DNA of 64,000 nt from JAXLSZ01 sp046330315. Lineage in GTDB: Bacteria > Actinomycetota > Thermoleophilia > Solirubrobacterales > 70-9. Numbering within the stretch: the stretch's first letter is position 1; every line of letters begins with the position of its first letter. The notes beneath the pieces are model-generated. The model saw nothing but the letters and a program-made list of their open reading frames with translations. It was not told the DNA's origin and searched no databases. This document shows, piece after piece, positions 52,960 through 63,940 of this stretch. The position numbers and the translations under genes are program-made. The stretch spans positions 1 to 64,000 of the forward strand of contig JAXLSZ010000005.1 of the NCBI GenBank assembly GCA_046330315.1, written 5' to 3'.

Positions 52960-53802
52960 TCACCTCTTCTTCTTCCCGCGCCGGCGCCCGCGCACGATGT
53001 AGCGGTCCGACTGCTTGCCCTTCTTGCGGGTCCGGTAGCCGAGCGTCGGCTTGCCCCAGGGGGTGACCGGGTGCCCGCCGGGGGTGTGGTGCGCCTCGCC
53101 GCCGCCGTGCGGGTGGTCAACCGGGTTCATCGCCACCCCGCGCGTCTGGGGGCGCTTGCCCTTGTGGCGGTTGCGCCCCGCCTTGCCGATCTTGGTGTTC
53201 TGATGCTCGGCGTTGGAGAGCGAGCCGACCGTCGCCCGGCAGTCGGCGCGGACCATCCGCATCTCCGAGGAGGGGAGCCGCAGCGTGACCATCTCCCCCT
53301 CCTTGGCGGCGAGCTGGATCGCGGTCCCGGCGGCGCGGCCGAGCTTGCCGCCCCCGCCGGGCACCATCTCGACGTTGTGGACGATCGTCCCGGTCGGCAT
53401 CTCGCGCAGCGCCAGCGCGTTGCCGGGCCGGATGTCGGCGCCCGGGCCCGAGGAGACCTCGTCGCCGACCTTGACCTGGGCGGGGGCGAGGATGTAGCGC
53501 TTGTCGCCGTCCGCGTAGTGGACCAGCGCGATGTAGCAGCTGCGGTTGGGGTCGTACTCGATCGTCGCGACCCTGCCGGGCACGCCGTCCTTGAGCCGCT
53601 TGAAGTCGATGCGGCGGTAGCGGCGCTTGGCCCCGCCGCCGCGGTGGCGGCTGGTGACGCGGCCGTGGGAGTTGCGCCCGCCGCTCTTGGTCAGGCCCTC
53701 GGTGAGCTTGCGCTCGGGCTCGGAGGCGGTCACCTGCTCGCGCAGCGGGTAGGTGGCGAAGCGCCGGCCGGGGGAGGTGGGCTTTGTCCTGCGGTTGGCC
53801 AT
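52960..53802 (-). CDS. rplB: 50S ribosomal protein L2
   Basis: A 280-residue L2. KSGGRNSHGRVTSRHRGGG, GVAMNPVDHPHGGGEA with the conserved His of the peptidyl-transferase region. ATG at 53802 follows rplW by 2 nt. Confidence 0.98.
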   Translation of the reverse strand: MANRRTKPTSPGRRFATYPLREQVTASEPERKLTEGLTKSGGRNSHGRVTSRHRGGGAKRRYRRIDFKRLKDGVPGRVATIEYDPNRSCYIALVHYADGDKRYILAPAQVKVGDEVSSGPGADIRPGNALALREMPTGTIVHNVEMVPGGGGKLGRAAGTAIQLAAKEGEMVTLRLPSSEMRMVRADCRATVGSLSNAEHQNTKIGKAGRNRHKGKRPQTRGVAMNPVDHPHGGGEAHHTPGGHPVTPWGKPTLGYRTRKKGKQSDRYIVRGRRRGKKKR

Positions 53803-53804
53803 GG

Positions 53805-54098
53805 CTACTCCGTCGCGGCTCCCTCGAAGAGCTCGATCCGCTCGCCGGGGGCGAGCTTGACGACCGCCTTCTTCCAGGAGCGGGTGCGGCCGCGGTGCAG
53901 CCCGCGGCGCTTGGGCTTGGAGCGCACCTTGGAGGTCCACACCCGGTCCACCTCGACCTCGAAGATCTCCTCGACCGCCTGGGCGATCTGGGTCTTCTGG
54001 GCGCGGTCGTTGACGCGGAAGGTGTACTTGCCCTCGGAGATCAGCGCGTAGCTCTTCTCCGAGATCACCGGCCTGACGATCACCGTGCGGGCGTCCAT
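53805..54098 (-). CDS. rplW: 50S ribosomal protein L23
   Basis: A 97-residue L23 (IVRPVISEKSYALISEGKYT) at the exit tunnel, where trigger factor and SRP dock. ATG shares a base with rplD stop. Confidence 0.96.
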   Translation of the reverse strand: MDARTVIVRPVISEKSYALISEGKYTFRVNDRAQKTQIAQAVEEIFEVEVDRVWTSKVRSKPKRRGLHRGRTRSWKKAVVKLAPGERIELFEGAATE

Positions 54099-54724
54099 CA
54101 GCGCCCGCCCTTCTTCCCGGCGCGGGCGCTGAGCTGCTCGAGGGCCGCCTCGGAGATCACGATCGAGGCGGCGCCGATCACGTCGGCGACGCCGATCGCC
54201 CCGGCCTCGGCGACGGCGACCCGTGTGATGTTGCGAAAGCTCTTCGCGGCCCCCTCCTCGCCCTCGGCGAGGACCAGGAGCGTCGGGCGGCGCGCGCCCC
54301 ACTTCTCGAGGGCCTGCGCGGCCTTCTTCGTGGAGGGGGTCTCGAAGCCGGAGGCGTCGAGCATCGCCACGCTGCCCCGCTCGGCGTGGACCGAGAGGGC
54401 GGCCCGCAGCGCCCGGCGGCGGGCCTTGCGGTTGACCTTGACCGTGTAGCGGCGGGGCTTGGGGCCGAAGGCGGCGGCGCCGCCGGTCCGGTTGGGGACG
54501 CTGAGCGCGCCCACCCGGGCCCGGCCAGTGCCCTTCTGCCGCCAGGCCTTGGCGGTGGTCATCGAGACCTCGCCCCGGGTCAGACTCGACGCGGTCCCGC
54601 GGCGGCGGGCGGCCAGGTCGGCGCGCGCCGCCTCGTGGACCAGCGACTGGTGGAAGGGCTCGGAGAAGATCTCGGCCGGGAGGTCGGCCTTCGTCGTCTT
54701 GCCCAAAACCGCCGCCTTACTCAT
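54098..54724 (-). CDS. rplD: 50S ribosomal protein L4
   Basis: A 208-residue L4; the extended loop WRQKGTGRARVGALSVPNR reaches the tunnel. Overlaps rplC by 8 nt. Confidence 0.97.
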   Translation of the reverse strand: MSKAAVLGKTTKADLPAEIFSEPFHQSLVHEAARADLAARRRGTASSLTRGEVSMTTAKAWRQKGTGRARVGALSVPNRTGGAAAFGPKPRRYTVKVNRKARRRALRAALSVHAERGSVAMLDASGFETPSTKKAAQALEKWGARRPTLLVLAEGEEGAAKSFRNITRVAVAEAGAIGVADVIGAASIVISEAALEQLSARAGKKGGR

Positions 54725-55463
54725 CGCCGCGCACCTCGACGATCGCGTTGCGGGAGCCCGGCACCGAGCCCCTGATCAGCATCAGGTTGCGCTCGGCGTC
54801 GATGCTCTCGATCCGCAGTCCCTTCTGGGTGACGCGCTTGGCGCCCATCTGGCCCGGCATCTTCATCCCCTTGAAGACCCGCGCCGGCCAGGCGCTCGCC
54901 CCGATCGAGCCGGGCAGGCGGATGTTGTGGGAGCCGTGGGAGACCGGCCCGCGGCTGAAGTTGTGGCGCTTGATGCCGCCCTGGAAGCCCTTGCCGATCG
55001 AGACGCCGGAGACCTTCACCTTCTGGCCCTCCTCGAAGACGGCGGCCACGGTCACCGTCTGGCCCACCTTGGGGCCGCCGGCCCCCTCGCTCTCGTCGGC
55101 GCCGGCCCCCTCGTTCTGGCGGCCGCCGGCTTCCCCGCCGTCCTCGGCCCCGGCCCCCTCGCTCTCGTCGGCGCCGGCCCCCGCGCCCTCCTGGAGGCCG
55201 GGCAACTCGACGTCGCGGAACTCGACCAGGTGGCGCATCGACGGCGCCCCCGCCTTCCGCAGGTGCCCGAGCTCACCGCCGGAGAGCTTCGACTCCTCGG
55301 TCTCGCCGAAGGCGAGCTGGACGGCGTCATAGCCGTCACGGTCGCTGCGGCGCACGGCGATGACCGGGCAGGGCCCCGCCTCGATCACGGTCACCGGCAC
55401 CACCGTGCCGTCCTCGCGGAAGACCTGGCTCATGCCGAGCTTCTTGCCGATGATCGCCGACAT
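54717..55463 (-). CDS. rplC: 50S ribosomal protein L3 with an internal acidic insertion
   Basis: A 248-residue L3 (MSAIIGKKLGMSQVFREDGT start; GFQGGIKRHNFSRGPVSHGS). Between EFRDVELPG and VGQTVTVAAVFEEG, residues about 91-132 are an inserted Gly/Ala/Glu/Asp stretch in which EGAGADESEGAG recurs. The insertion (55068-55193) is in a surface beta-barrel region; the rest is normal. Confidence 0.96.
   Translation of the reverse strand: MSAIIGKKLGMSQVFREDGTVVPVTVIEAGPCPVIAVRRSDRDGYDAVQLAFGETEESKLSGGELGHLRKAGAPSMRHLVEFRDVELPGLQEGAGAGADESEGAGAEDGGEAGGRQNEGAGADESEGAGGPKVGQTVTVAAVFEEGQKVKVSGVSIGKGFQGGIKRHNFSRGPVSHGSHNIRLPGSIGASAWPARVFKGMKMPGQMGAKRVTQKGLRIESIDAERNLMLIRGSVPGSRNAIVEVRGDE
55068..55193. repeat. 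In-frame repeat insertion in rplC
   Basis: GGCCCCCTCGCTCTCGTCGG-type segments recur at about 55081 and 55162 with a diverged copy between; they encode the acidic Gly/Ala/Glu insertion in L3. Confidence 0.8.
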
Positions 55464-55524
55464 CAGAGATGCTCGGCGGCGCGGTGCGCGGCCTGCGGGT
55501 TGCCGTGGGTCCCGGCGGACATCG

Positions 55525-55845
55525 CTACAACCTGATCTCGATGTCGACGCCGGCCGGCAGCGAGTCGAGGCGCTGCAGCGAGTCGACGGTCTTCGGGCTC
55601 GGCTGGTGGATGTCGATCAGCCGCTTGTGGGTGCGGATCTCGAAGTGCTCGCGCGAGTCCTTGTCCTTGAAGGGCGAGCGGATCACGCAGTAGACGTTCT
55701 TCTCGGTCGGCAGCGGCACCGGTCCCGAGACGCTCGCGCCGGTGCGCTCCGCGGTCTCGACGATCTCGCGGGCAGCCCGGTCTATGGCGTCGTGGTCGTA
55801 CGCCTTCAGCCTGATCCTGATCTTTTGCGCCGCGATGGCCGACAC
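55525..55845 (-). CDS. rpsJ: 30S ribosomal protein S10
   Basis: A 106-residue S10 (KIRIRLKAYDHDAIDRAARE; FEIRTHKRLIDIHQPSPKTV). Starts at GTG 55845 by homology; ribosome site is only GAAAGAAAGAG-like. First gene of the S10 block, 142 bp after tuf. Confidence 0.96.
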   Translation of the reverse strand: MSAIAAQKIRIRLKAYDHDAIDRAAREIVETAERTGASVSGPVPLPTEKNVYCVIRSPFKDKDSREHFEIRTHKRLIDIHQPSPKTVDSLQRLDSLPAGVDIEIRL

Positions 55846-55960
55846 TTCTGAAGCTCTTTCTTTCCTGGTCCTTCTCGCGCGAGCGGGACGCCGCCCCCGT
55901 TGTGGGGCGCCGCCCCGGTCGTATGTCCTTTGCAGTTGTCGCCGCCCTTGAGCGGCGGAA

Positions 55961-55981
55961 GGGCGGGCACGTGGCCCGCCC
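55961..55981 (-). terminator. Strong GC hairpin after tuf
   Basis: GGGCGGGC and GCCCGCCC pair around a 5-nt loop, 6 bp after the tuf stop. No T-tract follows. It may attenuate or end tuf transcripts before rpsJ; a weaker CCGCC/GGCGG hairpin follows. Confidence 0.5.
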
Positions 55982-55987
55982 GGGTCG

Positions 55988-57172
<1,185 letters not shown>

Positions 57173-57588
57173 CTCTCTCCTTGGGCCTTTCTTGGTTTCT
57201 CGTCTTTGCTGTCTTGGTCAAGTGCTATTCGTGGTCTGCCTGCAGGGGTGCGTGGCGCTGCCTGCGGGCAACCCGGGAAATATAGCTAGTCGGGAGCGAG
57301 GGCGACCGCCGCATCGCAGGCCGGGAACCTGCCGCCACTCGGTGGACCGCAGAGGGTAGATCATCTCACCTCCGAGGGGAGCCAGGCATCGAGCCTGCCC
57401 GGGGGAGCGGCGCCAGGACCCCCGGCTGCATCATTGGCGACTTCGCCCGCCATGCGCGGGTCAACTCATTGGCGACTTCGCCCGCCATGCGCGGGTCAAC
57501 TCATTGGCGACTTCGCCCGCCATGCGCGGGTCAACTCGCCAATCATCGAGGACAGTGCGCCCCGCGGCGTGGTCCGCCGGGAGTCGCC
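57173..57588 (-). other. 416-bp fusA-tuf intergenic region
   Basis: No gene. On the minus strand it holds a TATATT -10-like box (57279-57284) about 100 bp before tuf, without a clear -35, and three 35-bp tandem repeats. A separate tuf promoter here is plausible. Confidence 0.5.
57431..57535. repeat. Three perfect 35-bp tandem repeats between fusA and tuf
   Basis: Units at 57431-57465, 57466-57500, 57501-57535. Each contains CCCGC-CATGC-GCGGG, able to form a small hairpin, and ATTGGCGA that pairs with TCGCCAAT at 57536-57543. Confidence 0.95.
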
Positions 57589-59700
<2,112 letters not shown>

Positions 59701-59777
59701 GGTTGGGCGTAGAGTGTCTGGTGGTGGGTGGGTTCCTGGAGAGAGATCCGGTTGGCGCGAGACTCGCTTCGGCGCAC

Positions 59778-59798
59778 AAAAAAGGCCCTGACGGGCCT
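59778..59798 (-). terminator. Rho-independent terminator in the fusA leader
   Basis: On the minus strand AGGCCC-GTCA-GGGCCT is followed by a run of T, the only classical intrinsic terminator I see in the window. It lies about 80 bp before the fusA ATG, so it could be a leader attenuator. A CTCGCG/CGCGAG hairpin immediately upstream touches its first stem bases and might compete with it. Confidence 0.65.
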
Positions 59799-59941
59799 CG
59801 CGCAATGGCTTCTCCGCGAGTTCCGGGTCCGGGTGGCTATGTCAGGCGGCTATCCATCGGTAGGGGCCGTCTCCGGCGGCTCCGGACGGCTCCGCGCCGC
59901 ACCCCGGAACTGCCCGAGCGAGCGACGATGATAGCAGGGCG

Positions 59942-61354
59942 ATGAACCCCTTCCGGAGGCGTTCGGAGCACCGCAAGAGCCGGCGCCAGGCCGAGCGCGA
60001 GAGCCGGCGCGAGGCGCTCTCGGCGCGGCTGCGGGGCGAGCCGGGCGCCGATTCGGGAAAGCGGCAGGGTTCGCCCGCGCCGAGGGCCGAGAAGCCGAAG
60101 GCGGGGTCGAGCGGTGACCCGCCGAAGGCCGAGAAGCCGAAGGCGGGGTCGAGCGGTGACCCGCCGAGGGCCGAGAAGCCGAAGGCCGGGTCGAGCGGTG
60201 ACCCGCCGAGGGCCGAGAAGCCGAAGGCGGGGTCGAGCGGTGACCCGCCGAGGGCCGAGAAGCCGAAGGCCGGCCGGAAGAGGGGCAAACCGAAGGGAAA
60301 GGTGCCCAAGGCGGGCAGGGGCGAGGGGCGCGAGCGGCCCGCCAAACCCAGGGAAGCGAAGCGGCGCCCGGCGCGGCTGCGCCGGCGCAGGCGGGCCGGG
60401 ACCGCAGGGACCGCGCCCCGCTCGGGGGCCGATCGCGAGGCGGCCCGCCGCAGGCGCGAGGCGGCACGCCGTGGCGCGGGCCCGCTGCGCCGCCCGCGCC
60501 GGCGAGTCCGGGCCCGCCCGCGGCGGCCGCGCGGGCTGCGCGCCACGGCGGCGTGGATCGGCAAGCGCGCTGCGCTTCGGATGCGCGGGGCTCGGGCCGC
60601 CCTTGCCCGTGGCCTTCGGGCGGGCCGGCTCAGGCTGCGGGGGATCGCGCCTCGGGCCCGGCGGCTCGGGGTCGCGGCCGCGGGTCTCATCACCCCGCCT
60701 CTGGCGGCGGCGTTCAGGCTCGCCGGGCGGGTGGACCGCCTGGCCAGGCTTCTGCTGCGACGGGCCCGCCGCGCGGTCGCCGCCACGGTCGCGGCGCTCG
60801 ACCGGACGCTCACCCCCGCCAGGGGGACATTCCTGGTCGCCCTCGCCTGCGCCGCGTCCCTGGTCGCATCCCAGTTCGTGCAGTTCAGAGGGGTGGAGAT
60901 CGGCCAGCCCGGCTACGCCGGGGTCGAGCCGATCGCGACGGCGCCGCAGCTCGGCACCCAGACGCCCGCCGACCACCACGGCTACGCGCTGATCGCCCTG
61001 GCCGTCGTGGCGGTCGTCGCCGCCGGCTTCGCGGCCTTCGCCCGGCGCCGTTCCGCGGCGGCAATCGTCGCCGCCGCCGGGATCGCGGGGGTCGGGGTCG
61101 TGCTCCTCTCCGACCTCCCGCAAGGGCTGCACGCCGGGCTCACCGGGGCTCAGTTCGCCGGCGCGAACCCGGTTCTCAAGAACGGCTTCTGGGCCGAGCT
61201 GGCGGCCTGCGCGGGGCTCGTCGTCTGCGGTCTCGCCCTCTCGCTGCCCGGCCGGCGCAGCCCCGGGCGGGCCGGGGGGCGGCAGCGGCGGGAGCGGGAG
61301 CGGCGGCGGCCCGCGAAGTCGAAGTCGCCATCGCTCGCCGGGAGCGGGACGTGA
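59942..61354 (+). CDS. Basic repeat-containing membrane protein
   Basis: A 470-residue protein. The first ~280 residues are Arg/Lys/Pro/Gly-rich and include four and a half copies of a 14-residue repeat (AEKPKAGSSGDPPR). The last ~190 have about four membrane helices (FLVALACAASLVASQFVQF, YALIALAVVAVVAAGFAAF, AAAIVAAAGIAGVGVVLLSD, FWAELAACAGLVVCGLAL). The membrane part resembles the next gene's product, sharing a D-HH-AL segment. Function unknown. It lies opposite to the ribosomal genes. Confidence 0.7.
   Translation: MNPFRRRSEHRKSRRQAERESRREALSARLRGEPGADSGKRQGSPAPRAEKPKAGSSGDPPKAEKPKAGSSGDPPRAEKPKAGSSGDPPRAEKPKAGSSGDPPRAEKPKAGRKRGKPKGKVPKAGRGEGRERPAKPREAKRRPARLRRRRRAGTAGTAPRSGADREAARRRREAARRGAGPLRRPRRRVRARPRRPRGLRATAAWIGKRAALRMRGARAALARGLRAGRLRLRGIAPRARRLGVAAAGLITPPLAAAFRLAGRVDRLARLLLRRARRAVAATVAALDRTLTPARGTFLVALACAASLVASQFVQFRGVEIGQPGYAGVEPIATAPQLGTQTPADHHGYALIALAVVAVVAAGFAAFARRRSAAAIVAAAGIAGVGVVLLSDLPQGLHAGLTGAQFAGANPVLKNGFWAELAACAGLVVCGLALSLPGRRSPGRAGGRQRRERERRRPAKSKSPSLAGSGT
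60086..60271. repeat. 42-bp in-frame tandem repeat, four and a half copies
   Basis: Units start at 60086, 60128, 60170, 60212 and 60254 (partial). They are near-identical and encode the AEKPKAGSSGDPPR repeat. Confidence 0.95.
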
Positions 61355-61914
61355 GGAAGCGCTGGCGGCTCTCGGAGCTGCGAGCGGAGCGGCTGCTCCC
61401 CTTCGCCTGCCTGGCCGGGGCGGCGCTGCTGATCGCCTCGGAGTTCATGGACACCTTCCACTTCAACGGCACCGACGAGGCGACCGGCGTCACCACCGCG
61501 GTCGCGGCGGTCTCCGATCGCCACCACCACGCTCTCGTCCTGCTCGGCGCGCTGGCCGTCTTCGGACTCCTGGCGGCCCTCTGGAGCGGCTCGCGGCCGG
61601 CGGCCCTCAGCGTCTTCGCGGCGGGCGTCGCGGCGCTGTTCATCTTCCTGCTGATCGACCTCCCCGACGCGGGGCGGGTGGGCACCTTCACCGATCCCAC
61701 CCAGTCGTTCATCGAGGCGAAGGCGATCCCCCAGGCCGGCTTCTGGCTGGAGCTGATCGGAGCCCTGGTGCTGACGGTCTGCGGTGGGGCCTTGGCGACG
61801 CTGAGCCCCGCTCAGCTCAGGGGGCTGGCTCCGCGCCGCGCCGACCGCGGCGAGGCCGGAGAGCTGGGGCCCTCGGGGCTGCCGAAGGCCTCCGAGGAGG
61901 CCGGAGGCGGCTGA
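61351..61914 (+). CDS. Four-helix membrane protein, paralogue of the upstream gene
   Basis: A 187-residue membrane protein: helices at FACLAGAALLIASEFM, ALVLLGALAVFGLLAALW, LSVFAAGVAALFIFLLIDL and LELIGALVLTVCGGALATL. Loop FHFNGTDEATGVTTAVAAVS then DRHHHAL parallels the upstream protein. GTG overlaps the upstream stop (GTGA). Function unknown. Confidence 0.8.
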   Translation: MRKRWRLSELRAERLLPFACLAGAALLIASEFMDTFHFNGTDEATGVTTAVAAVSDRHHHALVLLGALAVFGLLAALWSGSRPAALSVFAAGVAALFIFLLIDLPDAGRVGTFTDPTQSFIEAKAIPQAGFWLELIGALVLTVCGGALATLSPAQLRGLAPRRADRGEAGELGPSGLPKASEEAGGG

Positions 61915-61966
61915 GGGCCAACGACCGCGGCGGGCGGACGGCCTCTGCTCGCTCGCGGGCGGAGGG

Positions 61967-62437
61967 CTACCAGCGGTAGTGGGCGAACGCCTTGTTCGCC
62001 TGCGCCATGCGGTAGATGTCGTCCTTCCGCTTCCAGGCGCTGCCCTGCTGCTTGGTGGCGTCGAGGATCTCGCCGGCCAGGCGGTCGGCCATCGAGTACT
62101 CGCGTCGCTGCCGAGCGAAGTCGACCAGCCAGCGCACGGCCAGGGTGCGGGCCCGGCGCGCGGGAACCTCGACGGGGACCTGGTAGGTGGCCCCCCCGAC
62201 CCGCCTCGAGCGGACCTCGAGGACGGGCGTGAGCTGCTTGATCGCCGCCTCCAGGGTCTCCACCGGGTCCTCGCCGGAGCGCTCGCCGACCAGCGCGAGG
62301 GCGTCGTAGACGATCTCCTCGGCGCGCGACTTCTTGCCGTCGCGCATCACCTTGTTGATCACCTGCTGGACGAGGCGGCTGCGGTGCCGCGAGTCCGGCT
62401 CGAGCGGGCGGATCTGGGCCTGCGAGCGGCGGGGCAC
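61967..62437 (-). CDS. rpsG: 30S ribosomal protein S7
   Basis: A 156-residue S7 (QVINKVMRDGKKSRAEEIVY; VRSRRVGGATYQVPVEV). GTG start shares a base with the rpsL stop (TAGTG). Confidence 0.97.
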   Translation of the reverse strand: MPRRSQAQIRPLEPDSRHRSRLVQQVINKVMRDGKKSRAEEIVYDALALVGERSGEDPVETLEAAIKQLTPVLEVRSRRVGGATYQVPVEVPARRARTLAVRWLVDFARQRREYSMADRLAGEILDATKQQGSAWKRKDDIYRMAQANKAFAHYRW

Positions 62438-62829
62438 TAGCGCTTCACCCCGTAGCGGGAGCGGGCCTGCCTGCGGTCGGAGACGCCGGCAGCGTCGAGC
62501 GTGCCCCGGACGACCTTGTAGCGGACGCCGGGAAGGTCCTTGACGCGGCCGCCCCGGACCAGCACCACCGAGTGCTCCTGGAGGTTGTGCCCCTCACCGG
62601 GGATGTAGGTGGTGACCTCCATCCCGTTGGTCAGCCGCACCCGGGCGATCTTGCGAAGCGCCGAGTTCGGCTTCTTCGGGGTGACCGTGGCCACGCGCGT
62701 GCAGACGCCCCGCCTCTGGGGAGCCGAGACCCGCTTCTTGCCGCCCTGCCCGGACTTCAGCCCGGGCGTGGTGACCTTCTTCTTGGGGCGCTTTCGGCCC
62801 TTTCTGACGAGTTGGTTCGTATTCGGCAC
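62437..62829 (-). CDS. rpsL: 30S ribosomal protein S12
   Basis: A 130-residue S12. VTPKKPNSALRKIARVRL keeps the Lys whose change gives streptomycin resistance, and GGRVKDLPGVRYKVVRG the second decoding loop. GTG at 62829; the ATG a few bases upstream is out of frame. Confidence 0.97.
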   Translation of the reverse strand: MPNTNQLVRKGRKRPKKKVTTPGLKSGQGGKKRVSAPQRRGVCTRVATVTPKKPNSALRKIARVRLTNGMEVTTYIPGEGHNLQEHSVVLVRGGRVKDLPGVRYKVVRGTLDAAGVSDRRQARSRYGVKR

Positions 62830-62866
62830 GGCCGGGCATCCTACAGACCTCTCTAGGCTACGGGCG

Positions 62867-63388
62867 GTGGAGCGCCCGATTCTGGCCGTTGACGTCGATG
62901 GGGTGATCAGCCTCTTCGGCTTCGAGGAGCCCCCCGGAAGGGGGCTCGCGACCTTCGAGCTGATCGACGGAATGATGCATTGCATCTCCACGGCCGCGGG
63001 CTCGAGGCTCAACCGCCTCGCCGAGCACTACGACCTGGTCTGGGCGACCGGCTGGGAGGAGCGCGCCAACGACGTGCTTCCCGGGCTTCTCGGCCTGCCC
63101 CAACTCCCGGTGATCAGCTTCGACGGGGCCGCCCGCTTCGGCACCGCCCACTGGAAGCTGGGGCCGCTGGGCGAGTTCGGCCGCGGCCGGGCGCTGGCCT
63201 GGATAGACGACTCCTTCGACGAGAGCTGCTACGAGTGGGCGAGGGAGCGCTCCGAGCCGACCCTGCTGGTCCCCACCGAGCCCAGCCTCGGCATCGAGGA
63301 GGCCCATACCGAGGCTCTCGCCGCCTGGGCCCGGGGCCTGGCGCGCGAGGCGAGCAGCAGGGCGCCCGGAGCGGCCAGCCGGGACTGA
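62867..63388 (+). CDS. HAD-superfamily-like protein
   Basis: A 173-residue protein with ILAVDVDGVISLFG (HAD motif I, DxD) near the start, VWATGWEERAN, and LAWIDDSFDE (motif-IV-like acidic pair). Likely a small phosphatase-like protein; substrate unknown. GTG start 37 bp from the divergent rpsL start, so it shares a promoter region with the str operon. Confidence 0.75.
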   Translation: MERPILAVDVDGVISLFGFEEPPGRGLATFELIDGMMHCISTAAGSRLNRLAEHYDLVWATGWEERANDVLPGLLGLPQLPVISFDGAARFGTAHWKLGPLGEFGRGRALAWIDDSFDESCYEWARERSEPTLLVPTEPSLGIEEAHTEALAAWARGLAREASSRAPGAASRD

Positions 63389-63414
63389 CCCCGATCCGTC
63401 CAGCTCGCTCGGTC

Positions 63415-63535
63415 GTGGTCGGGGCTGGAGGGGTCGCCGAGATTTCGGGACTGGAGGGGTCGCCGAGAGGGTCCGCTGGAGGTCGCCGAGAAGCTCGGGG
63501 CCGGAGGGGCCGCCGAGAGGGTCGCCGAGCCGTCG
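63415..63535. repeat. Degenerate short repeats (GGAGGGGTCGCCGAG-like)
   Basis: About five imperfect copies of a GGAGGGGTCGCCGAG motif separated by variable spacers between two plus-strand genes. No gene seen in it. Confidence 0.65.
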
Positions 63536-63573
63536 CGCTTGGGCCACTCGGACGGGGGGCTAGACTGAGTCTG

Positions 63574-63882
63574 GTGCATGGGTGGCTGCCCATCTTCTTC
63601 CTGCTGGTGGTCCTGAAGATCCCAGTGGTCGGTGCGATCTGGCTGGTCTGGTGGGCCGGCCGGCAGTCCACCGAGCCTGGCGCCGCCGAGGAGAGCGACG
63701 GCGGGTTCCGGCGCTGGCGCCCGCAACCCCGGCGGCCCGGCGGCCCGGGGCGCGGCCCCCGCAGCGGCGGAGCGCGCGCCGTGCCGGAGTGCCCGCCCGG
63801 CGGGCGCACCCGCATCCTGCGGCCCCCGGCCCCGCTGCGCTCGCGGCTGGCGCACGCCCGCGGTCGCTCCAGGCAACGCTAG
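63574..63882 (+). CDS. Small single-pass membrane protein
   Basis: A 102-residue protein: one N-terminal hydrophobic helix (WLPIFFLLVVLKIPVVGAIW), then an Arg/Pro/Gly-rich cytoplasmic-like tail. GTG start chosen by frame; ribosome site weak. Unrecognised. Confidence 0.55.
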   Translation: MHGWLPIFFLLVVLKIPVVGAIWLVWWAGRQSTEPGAAEESDGGFRRWRPQPRRPGGPGRGPRSGGARAVPECPPGGRTRILRPPAPLRSRLAHARGRSRQR

Positions 63883-63940
63883 GCCACCCCGATCCGACCG
63901 CCTCCGAGGTGGCGGGCCGGCTTCGGGCGGCAACCGTCGC

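Noticed and set aside
57431..57535. CRISPR-like array of 35-bp repeats between fusA and tuf
   Set aside because: No spacers between the three units; tandem duplication.
62437..62829. Streptomycin-resistance allele in rpsL
   Set aside because: The decoding-loop lysines are the ordinary ones (TPKKPNS and GGRVKD).
62594..62839. ATG-started frame just ahead of rpsL
   Set aside because: Out of frame with S12; the S12 family start is the GTG at 62829.
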